Counted from the stretch's first letter, positions 1-4,876 are shown. The stretch is DNA of 5,815 nucleotides from Pseudomonadota bacterium (GCA_023386115.1 JAEWKL010000543.1:1-5815); one strand, 5' to 3'. Made by a program: numbers and translations. Notes: generated by a model from the letters alone, not told the origin.

Positions 1-58
1 GCTCCGGGCCGGCCTCGGGGGCGGTGAGGAGGATCAGGCGGGTCTGGGGATCGGCCAT
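1..58 (-). CDS. Probable thiamine phosphate synthase (thiE-like), first 19 codons only
   Basis: Only the N-terminus is inside the window; the gene runs off the left edge. It starts at an ATG at 58-56 and reads MADPQTRLILLTAPEAGPE. A short polar leader followed by a hydrophobic strand of the RLILLT type resembles the first beta strand of thiamine phosphate synthase, a TIM barrel joining HMP-diphosphate and thiazole phosphate in thiamine synthesis. From memory, thiE-like genes often follow fba in Hyphomicrobiales, which supports the call, but 19 residues cannot prove it. The only other start upstream in frame is a GTG at 127-125 with no Shine-Dalgarno sequence, so the ATG is preferred, although its own ribosome binding site is weak (an AAGG about 13 bases upstream). 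It lies 171 bp downstream of fba on the same strand. Confidence 0.4.
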   Translation of the reverse strand, partial: MADPQTRLILLTAPEAGPE

Positions 59-86
59 CGGGGTCTTCGAGCCTTCGGACGGGCGG

Positions 87-118
87 CAAGGCCAAGGGTG
101 ACCAAGGCCAAGGGTGAC
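87..118. repeat. Perfect tandem duplication of a 16-bp unit
   Basis: The unit CAAGGCCAAGGGTGAC occurs twice head to tail (87-102 and 103-118) with no mismatch. It lies between fba and the gene at the left edge, just upstream of that gene's start. The 16-bp period is not a multiple of three, so it is not a coding repeat. It may be replication slippage or a doubled binding site; the sequence alone does not decide. Confidence 0.85.
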
Positions 119-143
119 TAGGTCCACGAGCGAGAAACGCACG

Positions 144-167
144 GGGCGGACGGCCCGTCGGCCGCCC
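144..167 (-). terminator. Interrupted hairpin between fba and the left-edge gene
   Basis: GGGCG (144-148) pairs with CGCCC (163-167), and inside it GACG (149-152) pairs with CGTC (156-159), leaving a small bulge at 160-162. On the minus strand the stem is followed after a few bases by a short GTTTCTC stretch rather than a true T-run. It may be a second, weak terminator or processing structure for fba. Chance pairing is likely enough in DNA this rich in G and C that confidence stays low. Confidence 0.3.
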
Positions 168-197
168 GCCCTGCTGCATGCGACAAGGGGCAGGAAT

Positions 198-222
198 GCG
201 GCGCGGGGGTCGCCCGCGCCGC
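198..222 (-). terminator. Strong hairpin just after fba (possible terminator)
   Basis: GCGGCGCGGG (198-207) and CCCGCGCCGC (213-222) form a perfect 10-bp stem with a 5-base loop, starting 7 bases beyond the fba stop codon. On the minus strand it is followed by ATTCCT rather than a run of T, so it is not a classical intrinsic terminator. It could protect the 3' end of the fba transcript or give partial termination before the thiE-like gene. Confidence 0.45.
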
Positions 223-229
223 GAACGCC

Positions 230-1315
230 TTACTCCGCGGCGGCCTTCGAGGGGGCGAAGGACGGGTCGAGCTTGCCGGCGGCGTAGCGCTTGGCCATCT
301 CGGACAGCGCGATCGGCCGGATCTTGCCGGCATGGCCCGCCGTGCCGAACTCCTCGAAGCGCTGCTTGCACAGCTTGGTCATCGCGTCCATCGCCGGCTT
401 CAGGTACTTGCGCGGGTCGAACTCGGCCTTGTTCTCCATCAGCACCTTGCGGATCTGGCCGGTCATCGCCATCCGGTTGTCGGTGTCGATGTTGATCTTG
501 CGCACGCCGTGCTTGATGCCGCGCTGGATCTCCTCGACCGGCACGCCCCAGGTCGGCTTCATCTCGCCGCCATACTGGTTGATGATGTCCTGCAGGTCCT
601 GCGGGACCGACGAGGAGCCGTGCATCACCAGGTGGGTGTTGGGCAGGCGGCGGTGGATCTCCTCGATCACGTTCATCGCCAGCACCGCGCCGTCGGGCTT
701 GCGGGTGAACTTGTAGGCGCCGTGCGAGGTGCCCATCGCGACCGCGAGCGCGTCGACCTTGGTGGCCGCCACGAATTTTTCCGCCTCGGCCGGGTCGGTC
801 AGAAGCTGGTCGTGCGACAGGGTGCCTTCGGCGCCGTGGCCGTCCTCGGCCTCGCCCTGGCCGCTCTCGAGCGAGCCGAGCACGCCGAGCTCACCCTCGA
901 CCGAGCAACCGGCCCAGTGCGCCATCTCGGTCACCTTGCGGGTGATCTCGACATTGTAGTTGTAGTCCGCCGGGGTCTTGCCGTCCGCCTTGAGCGACCC
1001 GTCCATCATCACCGAGGTGAAGCCGTACTGGATGGCGGTGGCGCAGGTCGCCTCGTTGTTCCCGTGATCCAGGTGCATGCAGACCGGGATGTGGGGATAG
1101 ATCTCGACGAGGCCGTCGATCAGCTTGGCCAGCACGACGTCGTTGGCATAGGCGCGGGCGCCGCGGCTCGCCTGCAGGATCACCGGAGAGTCGGTCGCGT
1201 CGGCCGCCGCCATGATGGCGAGGCCCTGCTCCATGTTGTTGATGTTGAAGGCCGGCACCCCGTAGCCGTGCTCGGCGGCGTGGTCGAGGAGTTGCCTGAG
1301 CGTGATGCGCGCCAT
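230..1315 (-). CDS. fba: Fructose-1,6-bisphosphate aldolase, class II, Calvin-cycle subtype
   Basis: Zinc-dependent aldolase that reversibly splits fructose-1,6-bisphosphate into dihydroxyacetone phosphate and glyceraldehyde-3-phosphate in the cytosol. The 361-residue protein is full length for the class IIB (Calvin-type) family, usually about 345-360. Visible landmarks are VCMHLDHG at 78-85 (catalytic Asp83 and zinc ligand His84), the second family signature EGELGVLGSLE at 140-150, GTSHG at 194-198 (zinc ligand His197), MHGSSS at 230-235 (zinc ligand His231) and the substrate-binding NIDTD at 274-278. The ligand assignments follow the family pattern. The ATG at 1315-1313 has an excellent GGAGGA Shine-Dalgarno sequence (plus-strand 1323-1328) seven bases upstream, which fixes the start. 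It lies 87 bp downstream of pgk on the same strand, and that gap holds a perfect TATAAT, so it may have its own promoter besides operon read-through. No frameshift or missing active-site residue is seen. Confidence 0.97.
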   Translation of the reverse strand: MARITLRQLLDHAAEHGYGVPAFNINNMEQGLAIMAAADATDSPVILQASRGARAYANDVVLAKLIDGLVEIYPHIPVCMHLDHGNNEATCATAIQYGFTSVMMDGSLKADGKTPADYNYNVEITRKVTEMAHWAGCSVEGELGVLGSLESGQGEAEDGHGAEGTLSHDQLLTDPAEAEKFVAATKVDALAVAMGTSHGAYKFTRKPDGAVLAMNVIEEIHRRLPNTHLVMHGSSSVPQDLQDIINQYGGEMKPTWGVPVEEIQRGIKHGVRKINIDTDNRMAMTGQIRKVLMENKAEFDPRKYLKPAMDAMTKLCKQRFEEFGTAGHAGKIRPIALSEMAKRYAAGKLDPSFAPSKAAAE

Positions 1316-1348
1316 GTCGAAATCCTCCGAGACTGCTCGTGTTGCTGC

Positions 1349-1354
1349 ATTATA
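1349..1354 (-). promoter_or_regulatory. Perfect TATAAT -10 box in the pgk-fba gap
   Basis: The minus strand reads TATAAT at 1354-1349, within GCTATAATGC, 33 bases upstream of the fba start codon. A perfect consensus -10 hexamer is unexpected by chance in DNA this GC-rich. The expected -35 position (about 1372-1378) reads TAGGAC or AGGACG, a poor match to TTGACA, so this is a half-convincing promoter. A transcript from here would have a leader of roughly 25-30 bases carrying the fba Shine-Dalgarno sequence. Confidence 0.45.
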
Positions 1355-1364
1355 GCGGACGGGC

Positions 1365-1387
1365 CGGCCGGCGTCCTATGCCGGCCG
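1365..1387 (-). other. Hairpin between pgk and fba
   Basis: CGGCCGGC (1365-1372) and GCCGGCCG (1380-1387) form a perfect 8-bp stem with a 7-base loop, 15 bases downstream of the pgk stop codon on the minus strand. No T-run follows; the next downstream feature is the TATAAT at 1354-1349. It may be a pgk 3' processing or attenuation structure, and it overlaps the -35 position of the possible fba promoter. Confidence 0.45.
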
Positions 1388-1402
1388 ACCTGAACCGCAC
1401 CC

Positions 1403-2605
1403 TCACGCGTGTCGGCGCAGCGCGTCGACGCCCGGCAGCGGCTTGCCTTCGAGCCATTCGAGGAAGGCGCCGCCGGCGGTCGAGATGTAGGTGAAATCCG
1501 CGGACACGCCGGCATGGTTGAGCGCCGCCACCGTGTCGCCGCCGCCCGCCACCGAGACGAGCTTGCCGGCCTTGGTGCGCGAAGCGGCGTGGCGGGCCGC
1601 CGCCACCGTGCCCTGGTCGAACGGCGCGATCTCGAAGGCGCCGACCGGGCCGTTCCACACCAGGGTCCTGGCGTCGTCGATCGCGGCCGAGATCCGGTCC
1701 ACCGACAGGCTGCCGATGTCGAGGATCATGCCGTTCTCCGGAATCGCGTCGACCCCGTAGGTGTGGTGGGGGGCGCCGGCCTTGAACTCCTCCGCCACCA
1801 CGCCGTCGACCGGCAGGATGATGGCGCAGTTGTTCTCCCGCGCCGCCTCGATGATCGCCTGCGCGGTGCCGGCGAGGTCACGCTCGCACAGCGACTTGCC
1901 GACGCCGAGGCCGGCGGCGTGCAGGAAGGTGTTGGCCATGCCGCCGCCGATCACCAGGGCGTCGACCTTGGCGACGAGGTTCTTCAGGAGGTCGATCTTG
2001 GTCGAGACCTTGGAGCCGCCGACGATCGCCACCACCGGCCGGGCCGGGGCTTCGAGGCCCTTGGTGAGCGCGTCGAGCTCGGCCTGCATCAGGCGGCCCG
2101 CATAGGCCGGCAGCACGTGGGCGAGGCCCTCCGTCGAGGCGTGCGCCCGGTGGGCGGCGGAGAAGGCCTCGTTGACGTAGACATCGCCGTTGGCGGCGAG
2201 CGCCTTGACGAAGGCAGGGTCGTTCTTCTCCTCGCCGGCGTGGAAGCGGGTATTTTCCAGCATCAGGACGTCGCCGTCCTCGAGCGCCGCCACGGCCGCG
2301 GCGGCGGTCTCGCCGATGCAATCCTCCGCGAAGGCGACCGGGCGGCCGAGCTCGCGGGCGGTGGCCTCGGCGATCGGGCGCAGGGATTCGGCAGCGACCG
2401 GCTTGCCCTTCGGGCGGCCGAAATGCGCGAGCAGGATCACCTTGGCGCCGGCTTGCACAAGTTCGCGAAGCGTCGGCAGCCCGCGCGTGATGCGGGTGGC
2501 ATCGGTGACGCGGCCCTGATCCATCGGCACGTTGAAGTCGACGCGCACGAGGACGCGCTTGCCCTTCAGGTCGCCGGCATCGTCGAGGGTACGGAAACGG
2601 GTCAT
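1403..2605 (-). CDS. pgk: Phosphoglycerate kinase
   Basis: Monomeric cytosolic kinase that transfers phosphate reversibly between 1,3-bisphosphoglycerate and ADP to give 3-phosphoglycerate and ATP. The 400-residue length is typical. Landmarks, numbered from the chosen Met, are RVLVRVDFNVP at 17-27 (substrate-binding Asp23 and Asn25), Arg38, AHFGRPKG at 60-67, LENTRFHAGEEKND at 116-129 (Arg120), AFSAAHRAHAS from 147 (Arg153), the nucleotide-binding GGSKVSTKIDLL, WNGPVGAFE and the C-terminal GGGDT loop. Position 146 is Glu where many homologues have Asp (VNDAF); this is probably conservative. A GTG four codons upstream (2617-2615) is in frame, but it overlaps an AAGGTG sequence that is well placed as the ribosome binding site for the ATG at 2605-2603, and MTRFRTLDD matches the usual N-terminus. 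The gene lies 53 bp downstream of the tail-anchored protein gene and is followed by fba on the same strand. Confidence 0.97.
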   Translation of the reverse strand: MTRFRTLDDAGDLKGKRVLVRVDFNVPMDQGRVTDATRITRGLPTLRELVQAGAKVILLAHFGRPKGKPVAAESLRPIAEATARELGRPVAFAEDCIGETAAAAVAALEDGDVLMLENTRFHAGEEKNDPAFVKALAANGDVYVNEAFSAAHRAHASTEGLAHVLPAYAGRLMQAELDALTKGLEAPARPVVAIVGGSKVSTKIDLLKNLVAKVDALVIGGGMANTFLHAAGLGVGKSLCERDLAGTAQAIIEAARENNCAIILPVDGVVAEEFKAGAPHHTYGVDAIPENGMILDIGSLSVDRISAAIDDARTLVWNGPVGAFEIAPFDQGTVAAARHAASRTKAGKLVSVAGGGDTVAALNHAGVSADFTYISTAGGAFLEWLEGKPLPGVDALRRHA

Positions 2606-2614
2606 CGGCGGGGG

Positions 2615-2620
2615 CACCTT
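2615..2620 (-). promoter_or_regulatory. Ribosome binding site that decides the pgk start
   Basis: The minus strand reads AAGGTG at 2620-2615, nine bases before the ATG at 2605. The GTG inside this motif is itself in frame with pgk and would give a protein four residues longer. Because it has no Shine-Dalgarno sequence of its own, the ATG is the better start. Confidence 0.6.
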
Positions 2621-2658
2621 ATCGGGAGTGGGGGACGGGCGCGTGGGGCGCGCGGGAC

Positions 2659-3225
2659 TCAGCGCAGCGGGATCAGGCCCTGCAGGTTGAGGCGCTGGGC
2701 CACCAGGATCAGCGCCACCGTCAGGATCGCGGTGATGATCGCGGTCAGCACGAGGGCGCCGAGGCCGGGCAGGCGGCGGGTGCGCTCGGTGAGCGCCCGG
2801 ACCTCGTTGCGCAGGGCCGCGAGGTCGGCCTGGCGCGCGGCCTCGTTCATGCGGGCGCCGGCCGCTTCGACCCGGTCCTCGACGCGGGTGAGCAGCGCCT
2901 CGGAGCGGGCGTACTTGTCCTCGATCCGCGAGGCCTTGTCCTCGATGCGGGCGAGCTGGTCGGCGACCTGGGTCGGCAGCGCGACGGCGATCCGGCCGGG
3001 CGCGCCGGTCGGCGGAGCTGCGGCATTCGGGGGAATTTGCGCGGGAGGGACTTGTCCCGGCGCGACGTGAGCGGGGGCCGCTTGGGCGGGAGGCACTTGA
3101 GTGGGAGGCACTTGCGCCGGGGCGGCGGGGATCGTGCCCTGCGGTGCCGAGGTCGGCACCTGGCCCTGGAGCAGGGCCTTGTCGGCGGCGTTCGCGGAGC
3201 GGTTGGAGGGCGCGGCGTCGGTCAT
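2659..3225 (-). CDS. Unrecognised proline-rich, coiled-coil, tail-anchored membrane protein
   Basis: I do not recognise this 188-residue protein as a named family. Its layout is clear. Residues 1-36 are polar and probably disordered. Residues 37-71 are seven tandem pentapeptides of the AQVPP type. Residues 91-151 form a charged, probably coiled-coil stretch with a seven-residue rhythm (RIEDKAS, RIEDKYA, RSEALLT, RVEDRVE). Residues 154-176 are one hydrophobic helix, followed by a 12-residue tail ending PLR. There is no N-terminal signal peptide, so the likely topology is a cytosolic body anchored in the inner membrane by its C-terminus. The ATG at 3225-3223 has a GAGGAT ribosome binding site eight bases upstream. 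It sits between gap and pgk on the same strand, 103 and 53 bp away, and so is probably co-transcribed. A scaffold or membrane-tethering role is conceivable, but no function is shown. Confidence 0.85.
   Translation of the reverse strand: MTDAAPSNRSANAADKALLQGQVPTSAPQGTIPAAPAQVPPTQVPPAQAAPAHVAPGQVPPAQIPPNAAAPPTGAPGRIAVALPTQVADQLARIEDKASRIEDKYARSEALLTRVEDRVEAAGARMNEAARQADLAALRNEVRALTERTRRLPGLGALVLTAIITAILTVALILVAQRLNLQGLIPLR
3013..3117 (-). repeat. Seven tandem 15-bp units encoding a Pro/Gln pentapeptide repeat
   Basis: The units encode AQVPP, TQVPP, AQAAP, AHVAP, GQVPP, AQIPP and NAAAP in register (residues 37-71 of the tail-anchored protein). The first two share the 12-base core CAAGTGCCTCCC exactly; later units have diverged. 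Codons such as CAA, CCT, ACT, ATT and AAT are common here and much rarer in the flanking enzymes. This suggests expansion by slippage and relaxed selection on codon choice. Confidence 0.75.
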
Positions 3226-3286
3226 CGGCAGATCCTCGGGCGGGTCCTCAAGTAACAGGAGGCGGCCCCGTCGCGAGGCCGTCCGG

Positions 3287-3316
3287 GACGGGCCGGCTCG
3301 GGGGAGCCGGCCCGTC
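3287..3316 (-). terminator. Very strong hairpin downstream of gap, no T-run
   Basis: GACGGGCCGGCTC (3287-3299) and GAGCCGGCCCGTC (3304-3316) form a perfect 13-bp stem with a GGGG loop on the plus strand (CCCC on the minus strand), 12 bases after the gap stop codon. The minus-strand sequence after the stem is GC-rich with no T-run, so it does not look like a classical intrinsic terminator. It more likely stabilises the 3' end of a processed gap mRNA or causes partial attenuation before the downstream genes. Confidence 0.6.
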
Positions 3317-3328
3317 GCATCGGCCTGA

Positions 3329-4336
3329 TCAGATCAGCTTCGCCATCGCGATGGCGGTGTCGGCCATGCGGTTCGAGAAGCCCCACTCGTTGTCGTACCA
3401 GGACAGCACCCGGACGAAGTTGCCGTCCATGACCTTGGTCTGGTCGATGTGGAAGGTCGAGGAGTGGGGGTCGTGGTTGAAGTCGATCGAGACGTTCGGC
3501 GCCTCGGTGTAGCCAAGCACGCCCTTGAGCGGACCGTTGGCCGCCGCCTTGATCGCCTCGTTGATCTCGGCGACCGAGGTGGTGCGCTTGGCCACGAACT
3601 TGAAGTCGACGACCGAGACGTTCGGGGTCGGCACGCGGATCGAGGTCCCGTCGAGCTTGCCGTTCAGCTCCGGCAGCACCAGGCCGACGGCCTTGGCGGC
3701 GCCGGTCGTGGTCGGGATCATCGACAGGGCCGCGGCGCGGGCCCGGTAGAGGTCCTTGTGCATCTGGTCCAGCGACGGCTGGTCGTTGGTGTAGGAGTGG
3801 ATCGTGGTCATGAAGCCGCGCTCGATGCCGACGGCGTCGTTGAGCACCTTGGCGACCGGGGCGAGGCAGTTGGTGGTGCACGAGGCGTTGGAGACCACGA
3901 GGTGGTCGGCCGTCAGCTTGTCGTGGTTCACGCCGTAGACGACCGTGAGGTCGGCGCCGTCGGCCGGGGCCGAGACGAGGACGCGCCTGGCGCCGGCCTC
4001 GAGGTGCAGCTTCGCCTTGTCCTTCGAGGTGAAGATGCCGGTGCACTCCATCGCGATGTCGACGCCGAGCTCGCGGTGGGGCAGCTCGGCCGGGTTCTTG
4101 ATCGCGGTGACGCGGATGCGCTGGCCGTCGACCACGATGTGGTCGCCCTCGACCGAGACGGTGCCCGGGAACTTGCCGTGGACCGAGTCGAAGCGCAGCA
4201 GGTGGGCGTTGGTCTCGACCGGGCCGAGATCGTTGATGGCCACGACCTCGATGTCGGTGCGGCCAGCCTCCTTGATGGCGCGCAGGACGTTGCGGCCGAT
4301 GCGTCCGAAGCCGTTGATGGCAACCTTGACCGTCAT
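3329..4336 (-). CDS. gap: Glyceraldehyde-3-phosphate dehydrogenase, type I
   Basis: Cytosolic tetrameric enzyme that oxidatively phosphorylates glyceraldehyde-3-phosphate to 1,3-bisphosphoglycerate, reducing NAD(P)+. The 335-residue length is normal. Landmarks are the N-terminal dinucleotide-binding motif INGFGRIGR at 7-15, Asn35-Asp36 at the end of the second strand (typical of NAD binding), the catalytic ASCTTNCLAP at 151-160 with Cys153 as nucleophile, His180 as its base partner in TTIHSYTNDQ, the RARAAALSMIPTTTGAAKAVG region, RVPTPNVSVVDF, and the C-terminal WYDNEWGFSNRM. After TNDQ the protein has DQMHKD (190-195), where classical NAD enzymes have DLPHKD and chloroplast NADP forms have DASHRD, so cofactor preference should not be taken from that site alone. 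The ATG at 4336-4334 has an AGGGAG ribosome binding site (4344-4349) seven bases upstream. It is the first gene of the minus-strand cluster. Confidence 0.97.
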   Translation of the reverse strand: MTVKVAINGFGRIGRNVLRAIKEAGRTDIEVVAINDLGPVETNAHLLRFDSVHGKFPGTVSVEGDHIVVDGQRIRVTAIKNPAELPHRELGVDIAMECTGIFTSKDKAKLHLEAGARRVLVSAPADGADLTVVYGVNHDKLTADHLVVSNASCTTNCLAPVAKVLNDAVGIERGFMTTIHSYTNDQPSLDQMHKDLYRARAAALSMIPTTTGAAKAVGLVLPELNGKLDGTSIRVPTPNVSVVDFKFVAKRTTSVAEINEAIKAAANGPLKGVLGYTEAPNVSIDFNHDPHSSTFHIDQTKVMDGNFVRVLSWYDNEWGFSNRMADTAIAMAKLI

Positions 4337-4421
4337 GTGTTCTCTCCCTGGGGATGGGCGTGGCGGAGGAGGTGGGCGCCGGAACGCCCCGCAGCGGACG
4401 GGGCCGCGCGGCGTGACCCGG

Positions 4422-4448
4422 CAGAGATCGGGCAGACAGAGATCGGGC
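4422..4448. repeat. 12-bp direct repeat in the probable gap leader
   Basis: CAGAGATCGGGC occurs at 4422-4433 and again at 4437-4448, a period of 15 bp, with no mismatch. It lies 86-112 bp upstream of the gap start, downstream of both TTGACA candidates on the gap strand. It could be a doubled regulator site or a slippage product. Confidence 0.7.
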
Positions 4449-4534
4449 CTGGGCGGCGCGCGTCGACGCTGAGGAGGAAGGGCCGGCGATGGCCGACCGG
4501 GCCCGCTGCGCGCCTCGTCGTCCCGGACACGCCG

Positions 4535-4554
4535 GCCGTCCCGGCGGGGACGGC
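4535..4554 (-). other. Perfect 8-bp hairpin in the probable gap leader
   Basis: GCCGTCCC (4535-4542) and GGGACGGC (4547-4554) pair perfectly around a four-base loop. If gap is transcribed from either upstream TTGACA, this hairpin is in the 5' leader. No T-run follows, so a terminator role is not supported. Confidence 0.45.
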
Positions 4555-4595
4555 ACTGGCGGGGAGCACGGGAAGCGTCACGGCAGCTCGTATTC

Positions 4596-4601
4596 TGTCA
4601 A
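4596..4601 (-). promoter_or_regulatory. TTGACA -35 box facing gap (proximal)
   Basis: The minus strand reads TTGACA at 4601-4596, a perfect sigma-70 -35 hexamer, 260 bp upstream of the gap start. The -10 positions at 16-18 bp spacing read GACGCT, ACGCTT or CGCTTC, which are poor. Only the -35 half is convincing. Confidence 0.35.
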
Positions 4602-4636
4602 TCCGCCGGCGACAGCCGCCCGGCGGGGGCGCCGGC

Positions 4637-4664
4637 TTCCTATCATGGCGCCGGAAGGTGTCAA
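4637..4664 (-). promoter_or_regulatory. TTGACA-N16-TAGGAA promoter candidate facing gap (distal)
   Basis: The minus strand has a perfect TTGACA at 4664-4659 followed after 16 bp by TAGGAA (4642-4637), which matches three of six -10 positions. It lies about 300 bp upstream of gap and just downstream of the terminator-like hairpin at 4685-4733. It is the better of the two gap promoter candidates, but its start site is unproven. Confidence 0.4.
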
Positions 4665-4684
4665 ACCCGGGCGGCGCTCTGGGG

Positions 4685-4733
4685 AAAACCGGGCAGATGA
4701 CAGGTGCATCCGCACCTTCCGCCCTCTGCCCGG
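4685..4733 (-). terminator. Two-tier hairpin followed by TTTT, terminator-like on the minus strand
   Basis: CCGGGCAGA (4689-4697) pairs perfectly with TCTGCCCGG (4725-4733), and inside it AGGTGC (4702-4707) pairs perfectly with GCACCT (4712-4717) around a four-base loop. On the minus strand the outer stem runs directly into TTTT (4688-4685), the arrangement of an intrinsic terminator. No gene is visible upstream on that strand (4734-4876), so it may end a short unannotated RNA, block antisense transcription from the divergent gene, or act as a leader attenuator if gap transcription starts further upstream. Confidence 0.55.
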
Positions 4734-4840
4734 AGGCCCGCGGCGGGGTCGCCGAGGCGCCCGTCGTCGATCAGCTGCGCCTTAACCACGGTGCACGATC
4801 GGTGAGAGACGCCGGAATCTGTAACCGAAATTGCGCTTGG

Positions 4841-4857
4841 CACCGTATAGATCGGTG
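4841..4857 (+). promoter_or_regulatory. Dyad around TATAGAT, probable promoter/operator of the diguanylate cyclase
   Basis: CACCG (4841-4845) and CGGTG (4853-4857) form an inverted repeat exactly flanking TATAGAT (4846-4852), which resembles a -10 box about 25 bp before the start codon. A GATCGGTG(A/T)GAG sequence overlapping the right arm (4850-4861) recurs upstream at 4797-4808. No good -35 is seen at 16-19 bp. The layout suits a repressor site over a weak promoter, but this is inference. Confidence 0.35.
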
Positions 4858-4876
4858 TGAGCAGGTCACGACAACG

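Larger units (their letters stand above)
4337..4876. other. 540-bp intergenic region between divergent gap and the diguanylate cyclase
   Basis: I see no convincing protein gene here. The open frames are short, rich in Arg, Gly, Pro and Ala, and look like shadows of GC-rich DNA. It is dense in structure: a 12-bp direct repeat (4422-4448), a perfect 8-bp hairpin (4535-4554), two TTGACA hexamers facing gap (4596-4601 and 4659-4664) with a 7-bp hairpin between them (CCGCCGG 4603-4609 with CCGGCGG 4620-4626), a terminator-like structure (4685-4733), and a dyad at 4841-4857 near the divergent gene. The density suggests a long, regulated leader for gap. Confidence 0.7.

Noticed and set aside
332..1393. 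Plus-strand open frame of 353 codons opposite fba
   Set aside because: It mirrors the aldolase gene, whose full set of zinc and substrate motifs is on the other strand. The antisense product is dominated by Val, Leu, Arg, His and Asp with no recognisable domain.
1409..3070. Plus-strand open frame of 553 codons opposite pgk and the tail-anchored protein gene
   Set aside because: It lies wholly opposite two well-supported minus-strand genes. Its product is rich in Arg, Gly, Ala and His with no motif, as expected for an antisense shadow in GC-rich DNA.
3222..4556. Minus-strand open frame of 444 codons overlapping gap in another frame
   Set aside because: The product is a highly basic Arg/Pro/Gly-rich shadow, while the gap frame matches a complete GAPDH.
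4489..4785. Plus-strand 98-codon open frame preceded by AGGAGG 11 bases upstream
   Set aside because: The ribosome-binding-like sequence is good, but the product is low-complexity Arg/Gly/Pro with no predicted fold, and the frame crosses the hairpins facing gap. Ribosome profiling could reopen it.
4661..4843. Minus-strand 60-codon open frame from a GTG across the terminator-like hairpin
   Set aside because: It has no ribosome binding site and runs through a strong terminator-like stem. Its composition changes abruptly along its length, so there is no support for coding.
4838..4852. TGGCAC upstream of the diguanylate cyclase as a sigma-54 -24 element
   Set aside because: The required GC of the -12 element is missing; the bases 12 further on are AT (4851-4852), so the spacing and sequence do not fit.
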